Shown here: in pieces, positions 13,110-21,728 of the stretch
How the letters are laid out: every line of letters begins with the position of its first letter
How positions within the stretch are numbered: the first letter of the stretch is position 1
NCBI GenBank assembly: GCA_018812385.1
Contig: JAHJDU010000144.1
Span: forward strand, 1-21,728
From: Pseudomonadota bacterium
GTDB taxonomy: Bacteria; Desulfobacterota; Desulfobacteria; Desulfobacterales; Desulfobacteraceae
Reading direction: 5' to 3'
Length of the DNA stretch: 21,728 bases
Program-made: the position numbers and the translations under genes
The notes under the pieces: model-generated
Database searches by the model: none
What the model saw: the letters and a program-made list of their open reading frames with translations, nothing else
What the model was told of the DNA's origin: nothing

Positions 13110-16100
13110 ATGAAAATCCTATCGCTTAGATTTAAAAACCTTAATTCACTTTACGGAGAATGGGTTATCGATTTCACAAAGCCCGAGTATGTTTTTGATG
13201 GGATATTTGTCATTACAGGCCCCACGGGTTCGGGCAAGTCAACTATTCTTGACGCCATGTGTCTTGCCCTTTACGGCAGAACACCCCGTTTAAAATCCAT
13301 TAATAAAACTGACAATGAGATCATGTCCCGGCAGACGGGTGAATGCTTTGCCGAAGTGACCTTTGAAACAAAGACAGGAGAGTTCCGGTGCCATTGGAGC
13401 CAGCAGAAAGCCCATCGAAAGATTGATGGCAACCTTACAGATTCAAGACATGAAATATCAGATGGTAAAACCGGCAAGATCCTGGAGTCAAAGAAACGGG
13501 ACGTTGCAGCCAGGATTGAAAAAGAAACAGGAATGGATTTTGAACGATTTACCCGTTCCATGTTGCTGGCCCAGGGAGGGTTTGCAGCATTCCTTGCGGC
13601 TGCGGCAGACCAAAGAGCGCCAATCCTTGAACAGATTACGGGCACTAAAATTTACAGTGAAATTTCTAAAGGTGTTCATAAACGCAAAACCATCGAAGAT
13701 GACAAGCTAAAATTGCTTAAGGCCCAAACTACCGGGATACCTATTTTAAGTGATGAAGACGAAGTTGCGCTAAATCAGGAGCTTATTGGAAAGCAGAAGA
13801 TTGAAAAGGAACTTGGCTCAAAAAATGATGAATTGGGAAAAGCCATCCTCTGGCTGATTGGGATGGATGCATTAAAAAGCGAGCTTTCTGAAATTGATAA
13901 GGAATCAAACGCTTTGTCAAATGAACTAAAAGCATTTGAGCCGGACAGAGAAAAATTGCACAAGGCAGAAAAGGCGGCAGAGCTGGACAGTGAATATGCA
14001 ACATTGCTGTCAAAAAGGCAGCAGCAACAGCTTGATCTTAAGGCTTTGGCAAACTCACAAATTCTGGTTCCTGATCAAAAAAAAATACTGGAGTTAAAAA
14101 AGACAGATCTTAAGAAGGCTGAAGAGGCTGTAATTAAATGCAAGGAAGAACAAAAAATCGGACTTGAATTGATTAAAAAAGTTCGGGTGCTTGATCTTTA
14201 TATCACGGAGAAACTATCTGCCTTAAAAACAGCTGAGTCAGAGTGCCAAAAGCTTAGAAAGCAGGTTTTTGAAAAAAAAGAACACCAACAAAAGGTTGAA
14301 TCCAGTCAGGAAACTGCGGGCAAAGAACTTTCAAGAATTGAAAATTATCTGTCTTCCAATGCAAATGATGCAGCTCTGGTTATTGAACTGACTGGAATAA
14401 ATGAGCAGATCAAAAACCTGGAGACAGCAGCAATAAATGTTTCAACCATCACCGCCCAGGTTTTAGAACAAAGAAAACGCTTTAAAACAGATGCAGCCCT
14501 GCATTTGAAGCAAGAAGTATTATGCACTAGCCTTAAAAAGAATCATGATATCGTAAAAAAGCAGGTGTTACAGACAAAGGGCTTTATTTCAGAACTTTTG
14601 GGCGATCGCCTGCTTCAAGAGTATAGGGCCGAACATAATAGTTTTTTGCGTGAAATGGCTTACTTAAGAAAGATTGCAAATTTTGAAGATGCACGTAAAA
14701 AACTTGTGGATGACAAGCCATGTCCATTGTGCGGATCTCTACATCACCCCTTTGCTAAAGGTAATGTCCCTGAAATTGATGAAACCGAAAAAAAGATCAA
14801 TAAACTGTCCAACCTGATTCAGAAAGTAGAAGATCTGGAAAATAAGCTGAAGGAACATGAATCTGAAGAAAAAAAAGCAGGCGATGCTGAAGCTGAAGCA
14901 GAAAAAGAGCTTGTTCAGATTCAGCATAAGAAAGATGACACCCAGGCAAATATCCAACATTCTGAAAAAGAATTACAACTGGCAGAGGGTAAGTATGCTG
15001 AATTGAAAACTAAACTTATCTTAAGCTTGGCACCATTTGGTGTCAAAGATATCCCGGATAAGAATTTGAATTCTATTTCAAAAGCTCTCTATCTTAGACA
15101 GAAAAACTGGCAGGAGTATCAAAAACAAAAATCTGAAATCGAAAAACAAACCATTGAGCTTGCATCTGAGATAAAAACCATTGATGCTGTTTTAAAGACT
15201 CTTGATGAAACCCTCATGGGAAAACAGACTCTTCTTAAAGATCATCAAAAGGAATTTGAAAAGCTGAGTGCTGCCCGTAAAGAGCTATATGGCCGGAAAA
15301 ATCCGGATAAAGAAGAGGCGTATATAGAGGGGCGTGTTTTGGATGCTGAAAAATCTGAAAAAGCCACAAGGAAGAGCCTGGATAAGATAAGACAGCAATT
15401 AAATGAATTAAAAACACGCATCACTGCCTTGAAAGAAAACACAGCCGGAAGAAAGCCTGAACTGGATGATCTTGAATCCTTGTTTAAGATCAGCTGCAAA
15501 AAAGTCGGGTTTGAAGATGAGCCGGCATTTATCTTATTTCGACTCTCCTTTGATGAAAGAAGCAAATTAAATCAGAGGGCCAGAGGGTTAGATGAAAAAC
15601 AGACTGACATTGCAACCCGGAAAAAAGATCGGGAAACCAGGCTCTATCAGGAAATAGCTAAGAAAATTACAGACGTATCACTTGATATCCTGAAAAATGA
15701 ACAGACTGAAACCCGGGGAAGTCTGAAGATCCTTGGTGAGGAAGTTGGAGCCATAAAGCAGAAACTTTCAGATAATACAGATGCAAAGGCTAAGCTTAAA
15801 CAGAAAATAGTATTGATAGATGCCCAGAAAACAGAATGTACAAGATGGGATGCCCTGCATTTATTAATCGGTTCTGCAGACGGGAAAAAATATAGAAATT
15901 TTGCCCAGGGCATCACCTTTGAATTAATGGTCTCCCACGCAAACAGACAGCTTGGAAAAATGTCAGATCGATATTTGCTTATTCGGGATGAAAAACAACC
16001 ATTGGAATTGAACATTGTGGATGATTACCAGGCAGGGGAAATTCGATCCACTAAAAATCTTTCCGGCGGTGAAAGCTTTATTGTCAGCCTGTCTCTTGCC

Positions 16101-16361
16101 CTGGGATTGTCCAATATGGCCAGCCGAAATGTTCAGGTGGATTCGCTATTTCTTGATGAAGGCTTTGGCACCTTAGACGAGGAAGCTTTGGAAACCTCTC
16201 TGGAAGCACTTTCCGGACTTCATCAGAAAGGAAAATTGATTGGTGTTATTTCTCATGTTTCTGCGCTGAAAGAAAGAATCAGTACTCAAATAAATATCAT
16301 GCCTCTATCAGGAGGGAAAAGCAGTATCACAGGCCCGGGGTGCAAAGCTTCGAGAGCCTGA
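13110..16361 (+). CDS. sbcC: SbcC ATPase subunit (Rad50 family)
   Basis: SMC-like ATPase partner of SbcD, 1083 residues. The N-terminal Walker A GPTGSGKS is at 37-44. Two long charged coiled-coil arms flank a central zinc hook CPLC at 538-541. The C-terminal half-ATPase has signature LSGGES at 984-989 and Walker B SLFLDEG at about 1012-1018, then the D-loop TLD. ATP binding closes the heads and controls access of DNA to SbcD; the hook joins the two arms. I chose the ATG at 13110, five bases after AAGG at 13101-13104. A GTG at 13104 would overlap its own ribosome binding site. Only five bases separate its stop from the end of the convergent DUF5131 gene. Confidence 0.97.
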   Translation: MKILSLRFKNLNSLYGEWVIDFTKPEYVFDGIFVITGPTGSGKSTILDAMCLALYGRTPRLKSINKTDNEIMSRQTGECFAEVTFETKTGEFRCHWSQQKAHRKIDGNLTDSRHEISDGKTGKILESKKRDVAARIEKETGMDFERFTRSMLLAQGGFAAFLAAAADQRAPILEQITGTKIYSEISKGVHKRKTIEDDKLKLLKAQTTGIPILSDEDEVALNQELIGKQKIEKELGSKNDELGKAILWLIGMDALKSELSEIDKESNALSNELKAFEPDREKLHKAEKAAELDSEYATLLSKRQQQQLDLKALANSQILVPDQKKILELKKTDLKKAEEAVIKCKEEQKIGLELIKKVRVLDLYITEKLSALKTAESECQKLRKQVFEKKEHQQKVESSQETAGKELSRIENYLSSNANDAALVIELTGINEQIKNLETAAINVSTITAQVLEQRKRFKTDAALHLKQEVLCTSLKKNHDIVKKQVLQTKGFISELLGDRLLQEYRAEHNSFLREMAYLRKIANFEDARKKLVDDKPCPLCGSLHHPFAKGNVPEIDETEKKINKLSNLIQKVEDLENKLKEHESEEKKAGDAEAEAEKELVQIQHKKDDTQANIQHSEKELQLAEGKYAELKTKLILSLAPFGVKDIPDKNLNSISKALYLRQKNWQEYQKQKSEIEKQTIELASEIKTIDAVLKTLDETLMGKQTLLKDHQKEFEKLSAARKELYGRKNPDKEEAYIEGRVLDAEKSEKATRKSLDKIRQQLNELKTRITALKENTAGRKPELDDLESLFKISCKKVGFEDEPAFILFRLSFDERSKLNQRARGLDEKQTDIATRKKDRETRLYQEIAKKITDVSLDILKNEQTETRGSLKILGEEVGAIKQKLSDNTDAKAKLKQKIVLIDAQKTECTRWDALHLLIGSADGKKYRNFAQGITFELMVSHANRQLGKMSDRYLLIRDEKQPLELNIVDDYQAGEIRSTKNLSGGESFIVSLSLALGLSNMASRNVQVDSLFLDEGFGTLDEEALETSLEALSGLHQKGKLIGVISHVSALKERISTQINIMPLSGGKSSITGPGCKASRA

Positions 16362-16366
16362 TCCAT

Positions 16367-17086
16367 TTATGCCAACGTATTAACAGGCATTTCATTCCAT
16401 GTTTTATTTAAAAGAGTACGCCCGTTTTTTTTCTTACGCACACCACCCCACTGTTTAAAAAAGAAGGGGACATTGTATTTTATACATTGTCTTTTTATTT
16501 CAAGTACCCATTCTTCCTTTATTGGTCTTGCGCCGGGACCGGATTCTCCGCCGACAATAACCCAATCTATTCCTTTTAGATTAATTTTTCCAATATTTCC
16601 GATTAATGGCTCAAATGATAAAAATTTTATGTTTGCTTTTGTTTTTAGTAAATCGTCTATTCTAAATTTATAATCTGCATTTTCAATAGTTACGCCCATC
16701 CAGATATGTTTTGACCATGGGATTTCCGAATTAAGCTCAAGCATTCTCGCGGATCGTTTGGTTAATATCTGGTATAAGTGCCAGTCTGCTTTGTTCATTA
16801 CATCAAACAAGTTAAGAATAAATGCTTTCTGGACTGATTCGTGAAAAATGTCACTCATGGAATTTACGAAGATGGTTTGAGGTTTTTTCCATTTCAATGG
16901 CAGCTCATTTGCATGGGGGTGAGTAGTTACTTTAAAGCCGTTACGATAATTTGCTTGCCCCATGGCTTTTAATCTTTGAGCCATTCTTTCGGCATAGCAG
17001 TTTTTACATCCCGGACTTATTTTAGAACAGCCTGTAATGGGATTCCACGTGGATTCTGTCCATTCAATAGATGAGTTTTTTGACAT
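16367..17086 (-). CDS. Three-Cys-motif protein, DUF5131 (phage Gp37/Gp68 family)
   Basis: A 239-residue protein of the DUF5131/Gp37-Gp68 family (PF07505), widespread in phages and bacteria, function unknown. The N-terminal motif NPITGCSKISPGCKNCYAE carries Cys20, Cys27 and Cys30 (CX6CX2C), likely ligands for an iron-sulfur cluster. The family is regarded as a distant relative of radical SAM enzymes, although the spacing differs from the classic CX3CX2C. Conserved blocks FVNSMSDIFHE, YQILTKRSARM, WMGVTIE and VIVGGESGPGARPI are all present, so the protein looks intact. The ATG overlaps the tcmP stop by one base (TAATG), indicating translational coupling and probable complex formation with TcmP. 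It is the last gene of the presumed defence operon. Confidence 0.9.
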   Translation of the reverse strand: MSKNSSIEWTESTWNPITGCSKISPGCKNCYAERMAQRLKAMGQANYRNGFKVTTHPHANELPLKWKKPQTIFVNSMSDIFHESVQKAFILNLFDVMNKADWHLYQILTKRSARMLELNSEIPWSKHIWMGVTIENADYKFRIDDLLKTKANIKFLSFEPLIGNIGKINLKGIDWVIVGGESGPGARPIKEEWVLEIKRQCIKYNVPFFFKQWGGVRKKKNGRTLLNKTWNEMPVNTLA

Positions 17087-17973
17087 TATGGCCTCTTTAA
17101 AATATCCTGTGCTATTTTTATTGCGGTTTTTGCGCCCCTTGGATTACCCGATGCAAAACACAGCAAGTATAATGGATTGTTTTTTGAATTGCGGAGTAAT
17201 AAAGGATTTTCAGCAACACCGGCAAATATTGATTTAAGTCTTTTTACAATAAATTTGCTTATTTTACTAAAATCAGCGTCTTTAATTGTTTTGCTTTCAT
17301 TACCAAAAAGCGTTGCATCTTGTCTTTGGCTATAAAAATCCTCTTTCCACTCATTTGTTCCCAAAATGTCATCTAACTTTGCTTCCCATGAAGCAGGCAT
17401 ATCAGCGGCATTTTTTTTAAGAAGTCTATTTACACCAATACCAAAAGGGAAAAGATACCATAAATCTATCGCTTCTGTGTTTGCAATGGCTTTGATTGTT
17501 TCCCAATTAACCTGCATTCCATAGGGATCAAGAAATAATACAGCGCGGTTATTCTGCCACTTATAATTGTTGCAGCGGTCTATTATCCAATTGTTTGCAT
17601 CTGTGTTGATTAAATCAATCTTTGCCTCTTTGTCTTTAAATTCCTCTTTAAGTTTCAGCAATTCTGTAAAATGTTTTTTTGATTTTTCGATGAAGATATA
17701 TTTGTCAAATTCCGGTTTGATCTCCAGGGCAATACGGGCAGAGCCTTTTGAAAATGTTTCAATCTCTTTTATATCGTTTTGCTGGAACAAAGATATTTTA
17801 CCATCGGTTTTATTCTTTTTTTCTTCTATGTATCCGGTACCGGCAAACGCATCGATATAGGCAAACCGAAAGTTTTGCTTATTCATAATGGTAGCATAAG
17901 CTATCAGGTATTTTTCTACCCGCTTGAGCTTTTCTTCTGTCCAGTTACCTCCGAATTTATGTATTTCTGTCAT
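17086..17973 (-). CDS. tcmP: Three-Cys-motif partner protein TcmP
   Basis: About 295 residues from the ATG at 17973 (MTEIHKFGGNWTEEKL), which has AAGGA about 10 bases upstream. A longer frame from 18057 exists but would overlap the upstream gene by about 100 bases. TcmP proteins (TIGR04474, from memory) are defined by constant pairing with a three-Cys protein, exactly as here. The sequence has methyltransferase-like Rossmann features: FAYIDAFAGTGY (residues about 37-48, like motif I), an acidic residue ending the second strand in KYIFIEKSKK, INTDANNW, and LFLDPYGMQ in the motif IV position. A SAM-dependent or nucleotide-modifying role is plausible but unproven. The start lies inside the last codons of the restriction-modification gene, and the stop overlaps the DUF5131 start, so all three are translated as a unit. 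Confidence 0.88.
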   Translation of the reverse strand: MTEIHKFGGNWTEEKLKRVEKYLIAYATIMNKQNFRFAYIDAFAGTGYIEEKKNKTDGKISLFQQNDIKEIETFSKGSARIALEIKPEFDKYIFIEKSKKHFTELLKLKEEFKDKEAKIDLINTDANNWIIDRCNNYKWQNNRAVLFLDPYGMQVNWETIKAIANTEAIDLWYLFPFGIGVNRLLKKNAADMPASWEAKLDDILGTNEWKEDFYSQRQDATLFGNESKTIKDADFSKISKFIVKRLKSIFAGVAENPLLLRNSKNNPLYLLCFASGNPRGAKTAIKIAQDILKRP

Positions 17974-20900
17974 TTGGATTTTTTCCTTCCACGATTTTAA
18001 TCTCTTCCTGGGTGAGATCGTAGAGTTTGTAAACAAGCTGGTCGATTTCTGCTTCAAAGGTTTTTACCTTAGCTTGTTTTTGGTGGTTTTCTGTATAATC
18101 TTCGGCTTTGGTGAGGGCAAGGATGCGACTGACAAGAGCAATGAAGGGTTGTTGGTCAGCCTGAGAGGGTTCCGAAGGAATTGGGAAAGGCATCAGATAA
18201 TTTGTTTTAAAGCGAAAAAAGTTACCTCTTAAAACAGATCCAGTAGATATTAAAAAGTACCACAACAATTTTGAATTAAGCAATGATAAGTAATATTTCA
18301 TTGACTCATTTGAGTTCTTCTTAAAAACAAAACTATATATCGTAGTTGTATGATAGATTCCTCTATCATCAAGAGACATTTGGCAGCCAGAAGCGATATC
18401 AGGTGTTACAATCTTCTCTCTTTCAAATTCAGTTAGGTTTTTGGGATATATGTAGGCATAAAATTTATCGTGTTTCATTTTCCCCTGTTCTCTATTTTCC
18501 AATTCTTTTCTATTTTCAAGCAAATACTCCCATGCCATTGGAAAGCACTTTATTATTTCATTCTGCGAATAAAGAACTGCTTTGTGGTTCTCAATTTTAT
18601 AAGGGAAGATACTCCAAATTCTGGGCGTAAGCTTCAAGTACCGATGAACATCCGCACCTTTTAAAAGGGGTTTTACAAAGCCTTTTTCAATTATTATTTT
18701 TTTGTTCAATGATTTTGAATAAGCAGTTACTACATCATCTTTTTCAGCAATGTGCTCAAGAAAATAGATTTTGTCCGCACTAGTTTGTAAACCAACAAAA
18801 ATTTTCTCACAAACATCAGCAAGGGTTTGAGGCTGCATCCTTAGTTTGGACAATATTTCGCTGGTATGACCTGCAGAGAAGTGCCATTCCTTTTCAGTTA
18901 CTCTGTTATTGGATAATATTTTAGTGGCAACTTTATCCGTCTCTGTTTCTTCATTGCGGTTGATGAGCTCAAAAATTTCAGTGAGATCAGTTAATATTGT
19001 ATCGGGTTTTAATTCCGCGAATTTAAAACTATTGTTTCCATGCGATAAAAATAACAGACAAGTATATGTTGTTGCAGTTTCAAATACCTGGCTGCTGCCG
19101 AAGTCAACAATTTTTTTAAGCATCCTTTTAGAAGAAATCAATTGCCTTAAATTTTTTCCAAATGTAGCTTGAAAAAATTTATGTGGCAAAATATATGATA
19201 TATTGCCTTTATTACATATCAGCCTAATCGCAATCTCAACAAAACAGGCATAAATATCAAAACTACCTGAAGCGGAAAAAAAATTATCTTTGAGTCTGGT
19301 GGCTAATTGTGGATCGTTCTTCTGAATTTCCTGTATCCTCACATAAGGCGGATTGGCAATCACCACATCAAATCCACTTTTGATGGGTGGTCTGCCAGAG
19401 GGGGATTTTGGACCTCTCATAAACACTTCGGAAAAATAAAGATTCCACAGAAAAAATGGTTTTATCTTTTGTCCACTGGAGAATTCTTTTAGTTGTTTTT
19501 CCGCAGACTCAAGGTCAAAACCGGATTCTTTGTTGAGTTGCTCCGTATCCTGTTTGATAAATTTATCTCTTTGCTTTTCATTGCGGAATACTGAGTATTT
19601 ATTTTCAATATTCTTTAGCCTGTTAAAGTAATCTGCTTTTTGAATTCGCAGTTTGGTTTCAAATATTTTAACAAGCAGGTCATCAACTTCGTCTTTTAAT
19701 TGCGATTTTCTTGTTATGTTTGATTCATTTAAAAAGGTATTTTTCTTTTTCTGAAATTCACTGATGAGATTAACAATTTCGGGTGAATCTTCTTGATGGT
19801 TTAATTTCTTTTTAAATAGAGTACGCTTATTCTTTAATTTTTTTATGTTATTATCAAGTATGTTTATTTCATTTAACATAGTTTGATCTATTTCTGTAGT
19901 TTTTTTGTAGTGCCTTGCAGACTTACTGTCTTTATCAGACTTTTCTTTTTCAAGTGATTTTATTGCTGCATTTAACGCTTCAATTTCTTTTTTTAAATTT
20001 TCATTTTCAGTGTCATCAAAATTCATCCCCATAAATTCAGAGATTAAACTGTTGCCCTGCATAATCCGGTAATCCAGATTCGGTAATGGCTTGATATTTT
20101 TAATGTCCTCTTCATCCACCATAAGAGACAACCACAACCGCAGTTTGGCTATCTCCACGGCACCGGGATCAATGTCCACGCCATAAAGGGAATGTTCAAT
20201 GCATTGCCGTTTAAAGTCATAGGTTTTTCTATTTTCATCATCTATAAAAACGGACAGCACATTTCTGGCTTTTACAATTTCGTTCATCATGCCCACGGGA
20301 AAGGCGCCGGAACCCACTGCTGGATCGCAAACTGTAATTTCCGCCAGTTTGTCGTCAATCTGTCTTGCATTTTTTCTGATACTTTCCGGCAATTGATGAG
20401 AATAGGTCTTTGTTTCTTTTCCTTTACTTAATACTCTTGCTTCGTTTTCGCTGAGCTGCTCCCCGGTATGTATCAGCGTTTCAATATCGTTTTTAGGAAT
20501 AATGGGTTTATATAAATTCGAAGTAAGAATCTGTTGCACAGGACTTTGAGGCTCAAATAGGTTCTTTTGAACAGCGGGTTTTGTTATAGTCAATTCTTTA
20601 TGAATATTAACTGATGTATAAAGATAATTAATCAAACTCTGCTGGCACATGTAGTGGACAATCTCACGGGGGGTGTAATAGACGCCAAATTTTTTGTTGA
20701 ACTTGTTTTCTTCTCCTTTTTTGCCGCTTTTTAATGCTTTTTTAAATTCAGCATAATTATCCGGGCGGATGGCATTGAATTTTTCATAAGATTTCCCCAA
20801 AAGCTCCGGGTCGATGGCAACATCTTTTTCAAGCGGTTCATCCTCTTTAACTGTAAAATTGTAGCGGTCAAACACATCCAGTATGCCTGTTCCTTTATCC

Positions 20901-21710
20901 CCTTCTTTGGTTTCGGTTTGGTTGGAAAACAGCTTGTCAGGAATAATTATATCGGTATGGACCCAGTCGTAATTGCCTATTGGATCAAAAAGGCCTCCGT
21001 TTAAAAATGGGATTTTACAATTGAAACGGCTGTAATAGTAATCTTCATGCTTACGATCTTCACCAGTCCTTAGAGCTTCATAAAAGAGCGGTTCCAGAAT
21101 GTCATTGAAGAAATTGTTATAATCCCCATGTTTTTTGTTAAATAATTCACGCAAAAAATGCTTTGAGCCAGTTCCCCAGCCATCATCTCGGCCCACGCCA
21201 AACCAGCCTTTTTTCTGCAGAAAATAAAGGAATATGATCTGTCCCAGCAGTTTCTTGGCAAAATTTACAGTATCAACGCCTTTGGATTCAAAATCAGCCT
21301 TGATTTTCGGATATTTTTTAACAACCTTGTCCAATTCTTCTTTGGTGTTCAGGAAAAGTTCACGGTATTTGAGGAAAAACTCTTTGGTGACAGTTTCAAT
21401 ATCAAAGGCTTGTTCGAGTTCTTTCAGGGTCGGGTCTTGTTCATCATTTGCAAAGATTTTGACAAAACGGCTTTGCGCGGTGTGGCTATTTTCATTTTTT
21501 CCCACCAGAAATGACCAGCGCCGGGCAGGCGTAAACTCTTCCTTTACTTTCATACTGCCGGATTTCGTCTGCTCAAATTTATAATCTATTTTTACCAGTG
21601 AAAACCGCCAGTCAGATTCTTCAGGCGAAATAAATGCAAATAATCCGGCATCTTTTGTACCTCTGTCAGTAAGATATCTGCCCGCAAAGTTCCTTTGTGT
21701 TACACGGGCA
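17957..21710 (-). CDS. Type IIG restriction-modification enzyme, Eco57I-like (5' end missing)
   Basis: About 1250 residues are visible; the N-terminus is lost at the assembly end. In this class one chain carries nuclease, adenine methyltransferase and target recognition. Visible in order are an N-terminal region with NFAKKLLGQIIFLYFLQKKGW, typical of Eco57I-type enzymes, then FGVYYTPREIVHYM, then SAM-binding motif I VCDPAVGSGAFP (about 20300-20340). A lysine/glutamate-rich coiled-coil insertion follows (about 19500-20000), then catalytic motif IV VIANPPYVRIQ (about 19340-19360), and a C-terminal TaqI-type specificity domain (HRYLKLTPRIW, YYLSLLNSKLLWYF, YLMPFPIP). NPPY indicates N6-adenine methylation. 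The PD-(D/E)XK nuclease core, if present, would be mostly in the missing part, so restriction activity cannot be confirmed. The last 17 bases overlap tcmP. No lesions were seen in the visible part. Confidence 0.87.
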
Positions 21711-21728
21711 AGATCGGAAGAGCACACG
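21711..21728. other. Illumina adapter sequence at the contig end (artefact)
   Basis: The last 18 bases, AGATCGGAAGAGCACACG, are identical to the start of the standard Illumina TruSeq read-1 adapter. Read on the minus strand they translate to CSSDL, a familiar artefact at protein ends. They should be trimmed. The restriction-modification protein therefore has no genuine start here. Confidence 0.97.

Noticed and set aside
17957..18057. Extended TcmP start at 18057.
   Set aside because: It would add 28 residues unlike the family and overlap the restriction-modification gene by about 100 bases; the ATG at 17973 starts exactly at the conserved N-terminus.
1..21728. CRISPR arrays, tRNA and rRNA genes, integrases or prophage structural genes.
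   Set aside because: None seen. The only extended direct repeat noticed is the pair from sbcD, and Gp37/Gp68 in the family name of the DUF5131 protein does not by itself indicate a prophage.

Overview
The window (21.7 kb, moderate GC by eye) looks like chromosomal DNA from a Gram-negative bacterium. A Desulfobacterota/Desulfobacteraceae-type anaerobe is my best guess, from the style of the IS1380 transposase, the sigma-54 regulation and the gene families. That placement is inference. The window ends in 18 bases of Illumina adapter (21711-21728), so the right edge is an assembly end and the last gene is cut there.

Layout. (1) 104-1667, minus: a dead IS1380-family transposase with three lesions, and upstream of it an inverted repeat able to hide its ribosome binding site. 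(2) 1921-2202: a copy of the sbcD upstream region plus the first 30 codons of sbcD, cut off abruptly. The same segment recurs at 11653-11932 in front of the intact sbcD, so two imperfect direct repeats (about 96% identical over their core) bracket about 9.4 kb. (3) 2304-9430, minus: an operon for a zinc-type alcohol dehydrogenase, an exported solute-binding protein fused to a cupin domain, two permeases and two different ABC ATPases. The layout resembles the rhizobial GlpSTPQV glycerol importer. (4) 9431-9678: a divergent control region with a near-consensus sigma-54 promoter for the operon, a 26-bp palindrome, and a cluster of TGTTCA/TGAACA half-sites suited to an enhancer-binding protein. 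(5) 9679-11562, plus: an AcoR-like GAF/AAA+/Fis activator, the obvious controller of the operon. (6) 11842-16361, plus: sbcD-sbcC. (7) 16367-21710, minus: a tightly coupled operon of an Eco57I-like type IIG restriction-modification enzyme (5' end missing), three-Cys-motif partner protein TcmP, and its DUF5131/Gp37-Gp68 three-Cys protein.

How the genes may work together. The activator probably senses a small metabolite and, with sigma-54 RNA polymerase, turns on uptake and NAD-dependent oxidation of an alcohol or polyol. The exact substrate cannot be read from sequence. The two ATPases have complementary defects that predict one competent and one degenerate ATP site. The right-hand operon looks like a defence module: the type IIG enzyme would mark or cut DNA, while the TcmP/three-Cys pair, of unknown chemistry, is translated directly behind it. 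That operon and the solute-binding-protein/cupin fusion are the best candidates for undescribed biology here.
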